The notes: generated by a model from the sequence alone, not told the origin. A stretch of 36,981 nt of DNA from Streptomyces hydrogenans (GCF_014656075.1 NZ_BNBS01000081.1:1-36981); one strand, 5' to 3'; positions 1-8,010 are shown, numbered from the stretch's first letter. Translations and numbers: made by a program.

Positions 1-1
1 G

Positions 2-55
2 ATCCTCGACAAAGTCGCCGCCTACTGCCGACGAATCTCTGACTCAGATCACTAG
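2..55 (+). pseudogene. 3' tail of a probable IS630-family transposase
   Basis: The first bases of the window read as the last 17 codons of an open frame (ILDKVAAYCRRISDSDH) ending in TAG at 53-55. The ending resembles the short basic C-terminus of IS630-family transposases (LDKV..LC+.IS...H). The 5' part lies outside the window. The TAG stop is part of the CTAG at which the IS701-like element sits, so the insertion falls at the stop codon and need not have broken the protein. The family call rests on a very short match and is tentative. Confidence 0.4.
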
Positions 56-1470
56 TAGTGCTTCGTTAGGTTCTTCGTCTGGTTCTGTTGCGGGGTAGGG
101 GTTGGCCGCAGGTGGTGCAGGTGCCGGTCCAGCACTGCAGCAGGTCCTGGAGGGTGTCGAGGACCTGGTAGAGGGTCAGGCCGGCGTGTGGGCTTTTGGG
201 TCGAGCCGCCGAAGGGTGAGGAATGCCTGGGCGGCGGTGACGAGGGTGACGTGGTGATGCCGGCCGCGCCAGGTGCGGCCCTCGAAGTGATCCAGGCCCA
301 GGCCGTGCTTGAGTTCGCGGTAGTCGTGTTCGATGCGCCAGCGCATCTTCGCCCACCGGACCAGGTCGATGATCGGTGTGGTCGCGGGCAGGTTCGAGAT
401 CCAGTAGCCCGTCGGGGTGTCCTGGCCTTGTGGCCATTCGGCCAGGAGGGTTCGGGTGGGCAGGACGCCGTCCCATCGGTTGCGGCCGCCGCCCGCGTTC
501 TGGGCCGCGGCCAGGGACTGCTTGCCCGCCGGCCGGACGGTCAGGACGGTGAACCGCGAGGTCATCGGGCCTTTGCTGCCCTGTCGCCAGGTGACCTCGG
601 TGAACTGTTCCGGGCCGGCTTCTGCCGCGAGGGCACTGACGGCTCGGGGCGGGGTGCGGTAGCGGGGCAGGGTCGGCGGTCCGAGCCCGCCGTAGGCGGG
701 CCGGTGCGGCCGGGCCTGTTCGGCATGGGCGACTTCCTTGCCGGTCAGCGCGAGGACATAGGACAGTCCGCGTTCCTCCAGGCCGGTCCGGAAGGGGGTG
801 CTGACGCCGTAGCCCGCGTCGGCGACCACCACCGGCGCCTCCAGTTCCCAGTCGACGAGCGTGTCGAGCATGCCGAGCGCCAGGCGCCACTTCTCCTGGT
901 GGGCAACGGCTTCGTCCGGCACTCCGGCCCGACGGCAGCGGTCCGGCATCTCCGTCCACTCCCGCGGCAGATACAGCTGCCAGTCCAGCGGGCAGGACGC
1001 GGTGTCGGTGGCGGCGTGGACACTGACCGCAACCTGGCAGTTCGCCCGTTTCCCGAGCGCCCCGCAGTACTGCCGGGCCACCCCGACCGAAGCGGTGCCG
1101 CACTTGGGGAACGACACATCGTCGATCACCCACACCTCCGGCCGGATCGCCCGGCTCAGCCGCTCGGCGATCCGGCGCCGCACCGGCAGCGGATCCCACG
1201 GCGACTGGTTCACGAACTGCTGCAGAGCCTGCATGTTCCCGTCCGGCAGCCGCTCGGCCATCGGCTGGACCGACTTGCGCCGCCCGTCCAGCATCAGACC
1301 CCGCAGATAACACCCGCCCCACCGCCGCTGATCCCGCCGCGGCAACGAGGCGAACACATCGGCAACGAACTCCGATAACTCACCCCGGAGCCGTTCCACC
1401 TCCCCCAACCTCATACCCTGAAGATGCCCACCACCAGGCAAGATCACCCAACGTAACGAAGCACTACTAG
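52..1470 (-). mobile_element. Complete IS701-family-like insertion sequence
   Basis: One transposase gene lies between two perfect inverted copies of a 13-bp end: TAGTGCTTCGTTA at 56-68 and its reverse complement at 1454-1466. Each end is bordered on the outside by CTAG (52-55 and 1467-1470), which fits the 4-bp YTAR-type target duplication known for IS701 elements. CTAG is palindromic, so the repeat alone could also be read as a 17-bp inverted repeat. The element is about 1.41 kb and looks intact and recently inserted. Confidence 0.8.
176..1414 (-). CDS. IS701-family transposase (DDE type)
   Basis: A 412-residue DDE transposase that cuts and joins the ends of the surrounding element. Candidate catalytic residues are the Asp pair in VWVIDDVSFPK (about 98-99), Asp in VVVADAGYG (about 199) and Glu in the YRELKHGLGLDHFEGR block (about 367). 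These blocks are typical of the DDE_5/IS701 family, and the length is normal. An in-frame ATG at 1486 exists, but it lies outside the right inverted repeat. The ATG at 1414 inside the element is therefore the better start. No frameshift or internal stop is visible, so the gene is probably functional. Confidence 0.9.
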   Translation of the reverse strand: MRLGEVERLRGELSEFVADVFASLPRRDQRRWGGCYLRGLMLDGRRKSVQPMAERLPDGNMQALQQFVNQSPWDPLPVRRRIAERLSRAIRPEVWVIDDVSFPKCGTASVGVARQYCGALGKRANCQVAVSVHAATDTASCPLDWQLYLPREWTEMPDRCRRAGVPDEAVAHQEKWRLALGMLDTLVDWELEAPVVVADAGYGVSTPFRTGLEERGLSYVLALTGKEVAHAEQARPHRPAYGGLGPPTLPRYRTPPRAVSALAAEAGPEQFTEVTWRQGSKGPMTSRFTVLTVRPAGKQSLAAAQNAGGGRNRWDGVLPTRTLLAEWPQGQDTPTGYWISNLPATTPIIDLVRWAKMRWRIEHDYRELKHGLGLDHFEGRTWRGRHHHVTLVTAAQAFLTLRRLDPKAHTPA

Positions 1471-1539
1471 CCGAGGACTGCCCCACGACCGTCGTCGCCT
1501 ACGAACCGGCGCCGTAGACCAGGCGACAGACGAGGTGGT

Positions 1540-1596
1540 CCGCCCTGCAACAGGGCGGGCCACCTCCAAGACCGCAGGGCCGCGTGCCCTGCGGTC
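1540..1596. terminator. Pair of strong hairpins beside the IS701 element
   Basis: Two perfect hairpins lie in tandem. The first has arms CCGCCCTG/CAGGGCGG (1540-1547 and 1551-1558) around a CAA loop. The second has 10-bp arms (GACCGCAGGG, 1570-1579, and its complement, 1587-1596). The second overlaps the stop codon of the minus-strand gene ending at 1595, so it probably terminates that transcript and insulates it from the insertion sequence. Confidence 0.65.
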
Positions 1597-2395
1597 ACTT
1601 TCCCCGTTGGCCACGCTGCCGCGGGACCAGCTTCAGCGAAGGAAGGTTCTCGTAGGTCTCGACCGGCACCGACCCGAGAATCACGTACGGCACTGTGACC
1701 CGCACCCCGCTCTCGGTACCCGCATCGATCAGCCCGTCCCGCACCGGCCCGAGCCGAGAAAGGTGCCTGGACACCTCCTGCACGGTTGCTTCATCGGAGA
1801 CCTGGCCGGACCGGCGCATGAAGTCGTCGAAGGAGACCTTCCCCTCGATCTTCCGCATGATCTGGTAGGGAAGACGGTTGCTGACGATGCGCAGGTTCGG
1901 CAGCAGCACCACGGAAAAGACCTCACCCATAATCATGTAGTGCCAGGTCAGGGACTTCTCGACGTCCCGGAACACCTTCTGGTAGATGGCGTTGAGCTGG
2001 CCGTCGCTCCGGGCTTCGTGTGCGTATACGGCCTTGAACTCCACCACGCCCGCGGGCGTAGGGGCGTAGGGACTGCGATGTCTCGGCTTCTCGACCACCG
2101 CCAGATCCACCGCGCGCGGCGCGCGCTCCCCGTTCTCGCCCGTCGTGTACAGCCCGGTCCACTCCCGGCCTACATCCAGTCGAGTCTTCCTGAAGCGCAG
2201 GTGCATCTCGTAGGCCACTCGGTCGCGAATCGGGTTCTCGATCTGCGAGGTCATCGCGAGGTAGGCCAGCTCGCCCTCCCTGAACGAGCGCCCTGCGCTC
2301 TGGAGGCAGGAGTCGAGGAAGTCCGCGGTGAGGTGCGTCTCCGGTTCTCTGAAGTCCGGCGCCTCGGTGCTTCCCGAGGTGGTCATGTCGGTCAT
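1595..2395 (-). CDS. Unknown protein, possible PD-(D/E)XK-like fold
   Basis: A 266-residue soluble protein that I do not recognise. Coding is supported by its length, clean codon bias, and an isolated position with its own terminator. The middle contains VDLAVV (Asp97), then after about 20 residues GVVEFKAVY (Glu119, Lys121), preceded by a helix with AYEMHLRF (Glu63). The order E...D...ExK is that of PD-(D/E)XK nucleases, but it is short and could be coincidental. There is no signal peptide or membrane segment. The start could be the ATG at 2395 or the one three codons in. It is divergent from the sigma factor at 2655, with about 260 bp between them. No restriction or methylase partner is adjacent. 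Confidence 0.6.
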   Translation of the reverse strand: MTDMTTSGSTEAPDFREPETHLTADFLDSCLQSAGRSFREGELAYLAMTSQIENPIRDRVAYEMHLRFRKTRLDVGREWTGLYTTGENGERAPRAVDLAVVEKPRHRSPYAPTPAGVVEFKAVYAHEARSDGQLNAIYQKVFRDVEKSLTWHYMIMGEVFSVVLLPNLRIVSNRLPYQIMRKIEGKVSFDDFMRRSGQVSDEATVQEVSRHLSRLGPVRDGLIDAGTESGVRVTVPYVILGSVPVETYENLPSLKLVPRQRGQRGK

Positions 2396-2654
2396 GGCCC
2401 GAATCTACGGCGCCGGTACGACAGTCCGGCCGGGTTCACCGAAGCCGAAACTGGGGGAGGGGCCAACTCACCCCGAGAACTCACCTTTTAAGAATGGAGC
2501 GTCTGGCCGCGCTCACCCGCGCGTCCTCATAACGGTGCCAAAACGGGGCTGAGGGCCTGAGCCAGGTCACCGCTTCGACTACGTATCCGACGTGATGGCT
2601 GCCCCGTCGTACCAGGGTGTACAGCCATTCACCCAGCAAGGGAGCCGTGAAACG

Positions 2655-3617
2655 ATGCCTCAGCCCTCTCCGTCCCCCGACCTCGACCAGCTGCCGCAGC
2701 CCCTGCTGGCGGCGGCGCAGGCCGCGCGCCGCGAGTTCCTGGTCGCGCTGGAGCCGCTGCGCGGTGAGTTGTTCCGCTACTGCCGGCGGCTGACCGGCAG
2801 CGTGTGGGACGCCGAGGACCTGGCACAGGAGGCACTCGCGCGGGCGTTCACGCGGGCCGCGCAGACCCACCAGCCGGTCGAGCGGCCGATGGCGTGGCTG
2901 GTGCGGATCGCGACCAACGCCTACCTCGACCAGGTGCGCCGCCCGGCCCCGCTCCTCGTGGAGCCGGCAGAGCAAGCCGCTCCTGCCGCCGCCGATCCCG
3001 CCGAGGTACGCGATGCGCTCGCGGAGATGAGCACTCTGCTGGCGCCGCAGGAGCGTGCCGCTGTCGTCCTCAAGGACGTGTTCGACCTGCCGCTGAAGGA
3101 GATCGCCGCCATGCTGAGCACCACCGAGGGGGCGGTGAAGGCCGCACTGCACCGTGGCCGCGGGCGCCTGGCCGATCCGCAGCGGGAAGCTGCGCTCGCC
3201 CGCCGTACAGGTCCCGACCGCCAGACCCTCGACGCCCTCGCCACGGCGTTCACCGCGTACGACCTGGACGGACTGACCAAGCTCTTCGTCGAGGACGCGG
3301 TCAGCGACGTGATCGGCGTCGCCCACGAGGTCGGACGGGCACAGATCGCCGCCGGCTCGCTGCACCACACCCTGGTGTTGGAGCCCTCCGTCCGGTGGCG
3401 CGCCGAAGTCCGGGAGCTCGACGGCGACCCGCTGGTCCTGATGTGGGCCACCCCGGCCGACGGCAGCGGCCCCGAGGCGGTCGAGGACATCCTGCGCGCC
3501 GAGACAGCCGACGGCGGGATCACGCGCCTGCGCTGGTACTACTTCTGCCCCGACGTCCTCACCGAGACCGGCGACCGGCTGGACGTGCCCGTCCGAACCC
3601 ACGGCCACACCGTGTGA
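2655..3617 (+). CDS. ECF sigma factor with SnoaL-like C-terminal domain
   Basis: A 320-residue RNA polymerase sigma factor. Region 2 is at about residues 35-95 (RGELFRYCRRLTGSVWDAEDLAQEAL and MAWLVRIATNAYLDQVRR). Region 4 is at about 125-175 (LAPQERAAVVLKDVFDLPLKEIAAML...GAVKAALHRGRGRL). A C-terminal extension from about 190 starts like a SnoaL/NTF2 domain (LATAFTAYDLDGLTKLF) and ends with WYYFCPDVL, as in the extended ECF groups (ECF41/ECF56-type, SigG/SigJ-like). In those groups the tail takes the place of a separate anti-sigma factor. The start at 2655 is chosen because AAGGGAG lies just upstream; an in-frame ATG at 2592 has no such site. No anti-sigma gene follows. Confidence 0.9.
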   Translation: MPQPSPSPDLDQLPQPLLAAAQAARREFLVALEPLRGELFRYCRRLTGSVWDAEDLAQEALARAFTRAAQTHQPVERPMAWLVRIATNAYLDQVRRPAPLLVEPAEQAAPAAADPAEVRDALAEMSTLLAPQERAAVVLKDVFDLPLKEIAAMLSTTEGAVKAALHRGRGRLADPQREAALARRTGPDRQTLDALATAFTAYDLDGLTKLFVEDAVSDVIGVAHEVGRAQIAAGSLHHTLVLEPSVRWRAEVRELDGDPLVLMWATPADGSGPEAVEDILRAETADGGITRLRWYYFCPDVLTETGDRLDVPVRTHGHTV

Positions 3618-4697
3618 CGAGCATAGGCACCGTTCTCCCCTTGCCGTAGACAACAGGGACGCTTCCACCGTGCGTCCGCAGCTGGACTTACCGAGGAGGT
3701 TCGAGCAGGTCCACGGTGGCGAGCCCGGTTTCACCGTCGACGAGTTGGAGGGCGACTTCGGCACGCGCGGCGAGGTCGAGCGGGTCGATCCCCTCGGTGT
3801 AGGAGGCGTGGACGATGCGGTCGAGTCCGGCGCCCAGCAGCGGTGCCACTGTCCGCAGGGAGGCGTCGCCCCGACGCCCCGGCGTACAGCACGAAGGTCC
3901 GCTGGATCGCGCCGAAGCTGGTCGTGGCCGTCAACGAGAAGACACCCGGGGCGAACATGCGTGCCCTTCACGCCCTGGCGCCCGGGCTTGTGAAGGCCGG
4001 CCCCGCCACGGCGGCCGCCGACCCGGCCCCGCCTCCGCCCGCACCGGCCGCGCCCCGTTTCGTCGGCCGGTTACCGCCGCGCGCTCGAGGCGCACCGTCA
4101 GCCGGTGCAGCCGGTGCCCGGTGCTCCGCGGCTCCCGTACGAGCGGTGGGAACGGCGGTCGATCGGCTACCACGAAGAGAGGTGCAGCGGCCGGGCCGCG
4201 TGACCGGTCCGGGCCCCGTTTCGTTGGGCCTGGATCCATGTTGAAGGTGCACGGTGGGGCTCGAAGGCTGTCATAACGACGCTCTCCAGGCCCCTGTCGT
4301 ACGCCGCTGGTGCCCGATCCCGCCTGGGTGGCGTCCTCGGTCCCCTCCCTGTGTCCCGCCCCGGGTCGCATCCTGGGCCGCTCCGGAATTCCCCGACGCC
4401 GGTCTTCAGTAGCGCCGTGGCTAGGAGACCCGCCGCGATTCTCGTCGACGCCGTGCGCCGGCTACTACTTGTCTGGGGCGCCCTGCGGCGACTGGGCAGC
4501 GCTTCTCCCCCCTGAGACTTGTCGTTGCGCTACGGTGCTTTCTGGCTGGACGCGCACCGCCATCCGCCGCAGGCCGACGCCCACGCCGTCGTCCCGCGAT
4601 CGGCCAAGGTCCTTCGGGGCCCGCGACACCCTCTCTCGACACAGGACCTCTTCGTCGACGGGGGGCGTGGGCGTACCCGTCGAGACGGAGAAGACCG
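3618..4697. other. 1.1-kb gap with one gene relic
   Basis: Apart from the minus-strand relic at 3688-3958, I see no convincing gene here. The open frames between about 3970 and 4690 are low-complexity, Pro/Arg/Ala-rich shadows that run in several frames at once. A site resembling the repeat motif found at 8023 (CCGTAG-ACAACAGGG) occurs near 3645-3658, but it is too degenerate to call. Confidence 0.5.
3688..3958 (-). pseudogene. Frameshifted fragment of an unrecognised protein
   Basis: Two protein-like stretches on the minus strand join end to end but lie in different frames. The first is MFAPGVFSLTATTSFGAIQ followed by RTFVLYAGAS (about 3958-3870). The second is DASLRTVAPLLGAGLDRIVH, then ASYTEGIDPLDLAARAEVAL and QLVDGETGLATVDLLEPPR, ending at TAA 3688-3690. 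The shift falls in a G-rich run near 3865-3875. Amino-acid composition is protein-like in both halves and not in the alternative frames. I cannot name the family, and no 5' part is visible upstream. Confidence 0.4.
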
Positions 4698-5597
4698 ATG
4701 CCTCGTCGCCAGAACACCGCCGCTCAGCGTGCCCGTGAGGTACAGCGTGAGACCGGCGCCAAGTACACCACCGCCCTTCGCGAAGCCACCGAGGACACAA
4801 TTCGCACGGGGACGTTCTCCCTGCAGGAACTGCTTGCCGAATGTGCCACCCTGCCCCAGTGGACCGGTGTTCACCCCGAAGTCGACGAGGAGTGGGCGCC
4901 GAAGATGTTCGACTCGGCGTTGCTGGGCGGGCCCGTGCCGTATTCGGCGGTCCTGCGGCTGGCCGGCGACCTCGCGGTGAAGGGGATGTCCGCCGAGATG
5001 TGGCTGGAGTCCCGTGCCGCTTTCTCCTCCCTGGTGGTGGTGTGCGGCGTCCACCGCTTCGAGCTCCTCCTCACCCAGAGCGCCTGGGCCTACGAGTTGT
5101 GCCACGTCCCGGGCTGCGGCAGCCTCCCGCTCTCCGCACGCAGCATCCCGTACTGCGGCGAGAGCGAACACCTCGCGGAGCGCTCTGAGGCGGAGCTCGT
5201 CCGGATGGCGCGCAGCTGGGGGAGCGACCGGCGTGAAGACTGCAGCCGTACTCCGGCCGCCGTGGACCCGGGGTATGAAGGCGACCAACTGCTCGAGGCC
5301 GCCGTCGCCCGAGGCGTGTACTTCGAGGTCGCCGACGCGCTGCTGGTCTCCTGCTACGAGGAGCGCCACATGATCGAAGACATGCACCACGGCCTGCTGG
5401 CGATGGAGGTCTCGCACGCGATGGACCGTGAGGAGCTGCGCATGAGCAAGGTCGCTCTGGCCGCTGCCAAGCGGATCCAGCAGGTGGCCGGCGGGCGCTG
5501 TGCCTGCGGCGAGCAGTTGTCCCCCGGGCCTCAGCGCGGGGTGCCCGCCCGGTTCTGCTCACGCTTGTGCGTCCCGGCCTCGGAACGCTCTGTCTGA
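4698..5597 (+). CDS. Unknown protein with C-terminal cysteine cluster
   Basis: A 299-residue protein of unknown function. The N-terminus is basic (MPRRQNTAAQRAREVQRETG), as in many Streptomyces DNA-associated proteins. A central pair of cysteines sits in CHVPGCG, and the C-terminus has a likely zinc-binding group: CACGEQLSPGPQRG followed by FCSRLC. The last part resembles the C-terminal YCSNAC cluster of the minus-strand protein at 5737-6219, so the two may share a binding mode. GGAGAAG lies 8-12 bases before the ATG. The gene ends at a strong hairpin that also carries the repeat motif described at 8023. Confidence 0.7.
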   Translation: MPRRQNTAAQRAREVQRETGAKYTTALREATEDTIRTGTFSLQELLAECATLPQWTGVHPEVDEEWAPKMFDSALLGGPVPYSAVLRLAGDLAVKGMSAEMWLESRAAFSSLVVVCGVHRFELLLTQSAWAYELCHVPGCGSLPLSARSIPYCGESEHLAERSEAELVRMARSWGSDRREDCSRTPAAVDPGYEGDQLLEAAVARGVYFEVADALLVSCYEERHMIEDMHHGLLAMEVSHAMDREELRMSKVALAAAKRIQQVAGGRCACGEQLSPGPQRGVPARFCSRLCVPASERSV

Positions 5598-5614
5598 TTC
5601 GCGGAGCCGGTCCG

Positions 5615-5643
5615 GCCGGACCCGTTGGTCTAACAGGTCCGGC
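5615..5643 (+). terminator. Hairpin after the 4698 gene (repeat copy A)
   Basis: Arms GCCGGACC (5615-5622) and GGTCCGGC (5636-5643) form a perfect stem, with an inner GTT/AAC pairing across a short loop. It lies 18 bases after the upstream stop codon. The core CGGACCCGTTGG...TAACAGG (5617-5637) is shared with the sites at 8023 and 8533. Confidence 0.55.
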
Positions 5644-5693
5644 TGGTGACGCCATGGGGCAGCGGAGCCTCTGCCTCGCAGTCCCGGGGCGGT

Positions 5694-5733
5694 CGTCGCG
5701 GGCCGGGGACAGGCACGTTCCCGGCCCGCGACG
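5694..5733 (-). terminator. Terminator hairpin of the minus-strand 6551-5737 operon
   Basis: Perfect 14-bp arms, CGTCGCGGGCCGGG at 5694-5707 and the complement at 5720-5733, separated by 12 bases. The hairpin starts four bases past the stop codon of the gene ending at 5737. There is no clear U-tract, as is usual for Streptomyces terminators. Confidence 0.65.
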
Positions 5734-5736
5734 TAC

Positions 5737-6219
5737 TCATCCTCCATGTGTCTGACCGGGGCGCTTCCGGGCCCGGTACGCCCTTTGTCGGCATGCGTTT
5801 GAGCAGTACCGGCGAGGTCGCCCCACGTTTTCGTACACGGAGCCGACGATCTCCATGGGCTGTTCGCACTGGCGGCACAGGGAGGCGAACGTCTCCTCCA
5901 GGTGCCAGGAGCGGATGAGGTCGCGAAGCCCTTTGTCGACGATCAGCGCTCCCTCATCACTGTCGTCGAGGACGTCCCTCAGCCTCTGGGACCGGGATGG
6001 GTGCCGGAGCAAGGAAGCGCCGATGCCGCAGGAGACGACGGCCTCTTCCTTCGATACGTGGAGCTTCTCGGCGATGAGCTCGTACGAGGCGCCATAGAGG
6101 ACCCTGGCCAGGAAGGCGACCGCATAGTTCCGCTTCATGGTGCGCAGCGCCTCGACGAGCAGGTCGGTGCGCTCAACCCAGGGCCGGCCCGCTGCGGTGC
6201 TTCGCCGGAGTTGGGTCAC
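5737..6219 (-). CDS. Small putative DNA-binding protein with zinc-finger-like tail
   Basis: A 160-residue protein. A helix-turn-helix-like segment lies around residues 40-60 (ASYELIAEKLHVSKEEAVVS), preceded by LVEALRTMKRNYAVAFLARV. The C-terminal part has two Cys pairs (CRQCEQPM and YCSNACRQRAYRARKR), a zinc-finger-like ending common in actinobacterial regulators. The start is the GTG at 6219, whose GTGA overlaps the TGA of the upstream membrane-protein gene, so the two should be translationally coupled. A longer upstream reading of the same frame is Arg/Pro/Ala-rich and not protein-like. Probably a regulator; target unknown. Confidence 0.7.
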   Translation of the reverse strand: MTQLRRSTAAGRPWVERTDLLVEALRTMKRNYAVAFLARVLYGASYELIAEKLHVSKEEAVVSCGIGASLLRHPSRSQRLRDVLDDSDEGALIVDKGLRDLIRSWHLEETFASLCRQCEQPMEIVGSVYENVGRPRRYCSNACRQRAYRARKRPGQTHGG

Positions 6220-6551
6220 CGCGGATCCCTCGGCAGGACGACCGGGACCGCGGGCTGCTCGCGGACCAGGACAACGGTGGGCGCGGCCGGCGGCTCTGCC
6301 TCGCTTGGCGCCTGCTCGGGCAGGGCGGGCGGCGGGGTGGGCTTGCCCCACGGCAGCAGTCCGCACATCGCGGAGATGACGTGGCTGAGCCCGAGCAGGG
6401 CCTGAGGGAGGTCCCGCTGGTCGGCGCGGCGCAGGACCGTCCCGGCGCAGAAGCCCACGAGGGCCAGGATGCAGGACAGCGCGACGAGTGCGCAGACGGC
6501 CAGCCACACGGGCACGCCGAGGACGGCGCCGGGGGCGAAGTTGGTCATCAC
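6216..6551 (-). CDS. Small single-pass membrane protein
   Basis: A 111-residue protein with one strong hydrophobic segment near the N-terminus (VWLAVCALVALSCILALVGF, about 15-35). A charged region and a Pro/Ala/Glu-rich tail follow, probably on one side of the membrane. GGAGG lies about 12 bases before the ATG at 6551; a second ATG follows immediately. The stop overlaps the GTG of the next gene, giving a two-gene operon of membrane protein plus putative zinc-finger regulator. The leader upstream carries an operator-like palindrome and a terminator-like hairpin. Function not recognised. Confidence 0.65.
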   Translation of the reverse strand: MMTNFAPGAVLGVPVWLAVCALVALSCILALVGFCAGTVLRRADQRDLPQALLGLSHVISAMCGLLPWGKPTPPPALPEQAPSEAEPPAAPTVVLVREQPAVPVVLPRDPR

Positions 6552-6573
6552 GGGTACGGATCCTCCGGGTACG

Positions 6574-6604
6574 AAAAAAGCCCCCGGGTGGTGCTCCGGG
6601 GGCT
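6574..6604 (-). terminator. Intrinsic terminator or attenuator in the leader of the 6551 gene
   Basis: Arms AGCCCCCGG (6579-6587) and CCGGGGGCT (6596-6604) pair perfectly around an 8-nt loop. On the minus strand the hairpin is followed by six T residues (6574-6579 region), a textbook rho-independent terminator. It sits only about 20 bases before the ribosome binding site of the 6551 gene. No convincing minus-strand gene lies upstream for it to terminate, so an attenuator role is possible. Confidence 0.6.
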
Positions 6605-6663
6605 CAGCTGAAATGCGAAAGGCCCCCGCTTCTCACCGGAGAAGGAGAGCCCGAAACGCAAAA

Positions 6664-6720
6664 TGAGCGCACTGATGCGCTCACGGGACCAGCCTCTCAC
6701 GACCTCTCGGATGGCGTCAA
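6664..6720 (-). promoter_or_regulatory. Putative promoter with palindromic operator
   Basis: On the minus strand a TTGACG (6715-6720) and a GAGGCT (6691-6696) are spaced by 18 bases, a plausible -35/-10 pair for a vegetative Streptomyces promoter. Just downstream, at the expected start site, is a perfect palindrome TGAGCGCA-CTGA-TGCGCTCA (6664-6683). This is the usual place for a repressor operator. The promoter would drive the 6551-5737 operon through the hairpin at 6579-6604. Confidence 0.4.
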
Positions 6721-7010
6721 CCCCCATGAAAGCCCAGGTCATTGAGGGGGTATTAGGCCTCCCCTCTATTTCGTAACGCCGCGCAGCGGGCCATGGCTCG
6801 CAAGCCGTCGGTGCGGGCAACAGGATGAAGGCGCGCGCAGGAAGCAGCTGAGCAGTCCACCGCGGGTGCGCCCCTCGGCATTCCCGGCTACGCCTGTAGC
6901 CGGAGACCCGGCCCTCCTCACGTCGGCCGAGCTGGCCGGTCGCGCTCTGTCGCAGGGCCTGCTGGTACGCCAGGCTGAGGTTGTCCGGAAGAGCAGCGGG
7001 AAGGAACGGC

Positions 7011-7472
7011 ATGGCATACGAGGACCGCACCTACCACGGCATCCAGCAAGGCCCGGCGAGCGAGGGAGAGTGGCATCCCGCCCGGCTCCTGGTCGAGGTG
7101 CCTGAGTTCGGTCCGACCGAGCGGCAGTACGGGATCACAGTCCTGCGTGAGCTGGTCGAGCCGGAAGGCGGCGGCTTCGGCTGGGGCTACAACGGCGGCG
7201 GCACGAGCGCGGCCGCCGCGGCGATCCTCGCCGACGCCCTCGACCTGGGCGACCCGGAGAAGGCCGGCCTCGGCTACGCCTTCTCCGAGGACCCGATGCT
7301 CGCCGATCTCCGGGAGGACTTCTGCGACGATGTCCTCTCGCAGTTCTACGACCGGTGGCGCCTGCGCCGAGGAGCGGTCCTGCGCTGGGCGCGGACCTGG
7401 TACCTCCAGCGCGGCATCGACGAGCTGCCCGCCGTCCTGCGCGAGCTCCCGCCGCTGCAGAGCCAGAGCTGA
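7011..7472 (+). CDS. DUF6166-like protein
   Basis: A 153-residue protein. The opening RTYHGIQQG, then F-GWGYNGGGTSAAAAAILAD, match the layout of DUF6166 proteins (YHG at the start, then W-GYGGSGPAQLALA-L-D). A longer C-terminal part (FYDRWRLRRGAVLRWARTWY) follows. The ATG at 7011 is chosen over the upstream 6981 ATG because GGGAAGGAA lies 6-10 bases before it. The domain is common on actinobacterial mobile elements and has no known function. The next gene starts two bases after this stop. Confidence 0.7.
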   Translation: MAYEDRTYHGIQQGPASEGEWHPARLLVEVPEFGPTERQYGITVLRELVEPEGGGFGWGYNGGGTSAAAAAILADALDLGDPEKAGLGYAFSEDPMLADLREDFCDDVLSQFYDRWRLRRGAVLRWARTWYLQRGIDELPAVLRELPPLQSQS

Positions 7473-7474
7473 CG

Positions 7475-7990
7475 GTGGGCTCGCCGAGGACCGTGCGGCA
7501 AGGGGGCTCCCTGTGGGCCCGCCTGGTCGGCGCCTTCCGGGGAACTGGTGAACCGGCGCCGGTGGTCGCCCCGAACAGCCTTGAGTGGCGGGTCGACCCG
7601 GACACGGAGACCTGGTGGCACCAGCCACCGGTCGTCCCGGCCGGGATGCAGGAGGTCCAGGTCCGCGCACCGGACGGGTACGACTTCGCCCGCCTGGTCT
7701 GGCAGGTCTGCGATCTGTGCCGCCTCGGGCTCGTTGCGAAGATCCGGGTCACCAGACCGTGGCAGCACCACGGGTACGGCACCCGCATGATGCGCCTCGC
7801 GCTGAACGGCCGTAGCGGATACAGCTGGAGTACAACGCCGCAGTCCGAGGACGGCAGGGCGTTCTTCCCCGTCGTCGCCGAAGCGATAAACGTGGCGCTG
7901 CCCGGCCAGTCCGTCCTGTGCGAGCACATGCACGCGAAGGAGCCCCGGTTCTCAGTGCCGGCCCAGCAGCTCGATCCCCCTCCCAGCTGA
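7475..7990 (+). CDS. Divergent GNAT-like protein
   Basis: A 171-residue protein if read from GTG 7475; a second GTG at 7493 is an equally possible start. The second half holds VAKIRVTRPWQHHGYGTRMM followed by RLAL. This has the RxxxHGxGT shape of the acetyl-CoA pyrophosphate loop of GNAT acyltransferases, followed by a YSWSTTPQS strand. Similarity is limited to that motif, so catalytic activity is uncertain. It is immediately downstream of the DUF6166-like gene with no room for a promoter, so the two form one transcript. It ends at a hairpin that faces the convergent gene at 8058. Confidence 0.55.
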   Translation: MGSPRTVRQGGSLWARLVGAFRGTGEPAPVVAPNSLEWRVDPDTETWWHQPPVVPAGMQEVQVRAPDGYDFARLVWQVCDLCRLGLVAKIRVTRPWQHHGYGTRMMRLALNGRSGYSWSTTPQSEDGRAFFPVVAEAINVALPGQSVLCEHMHAKEPRFSVPAQQLDPPPS

Positions 7991-8010
7991 CTCCTCCGCT
8001 ACATACGCGC

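Noticed and set aside
188..1378. 396-residue plus-strand open frame across the IS701 element
   Set aside because: It is the mirror of the transposase gene; composition is shadow-like and the minus-strand DDE motifs are clear.
2481..3971. 496-residue minus-strand open frame opposite the sigma factor
   Set aside because: It overlaps the sigma gene entirely and only its first part coincides with the relic at 3688-3958; the remainder is antisense shadow.
4310..4738. Plus-strand open frame before the 4698 gene
   Set aside because: Low-complexity composition and no ribosome binding site; it overlaps the better-supported start at 4698.
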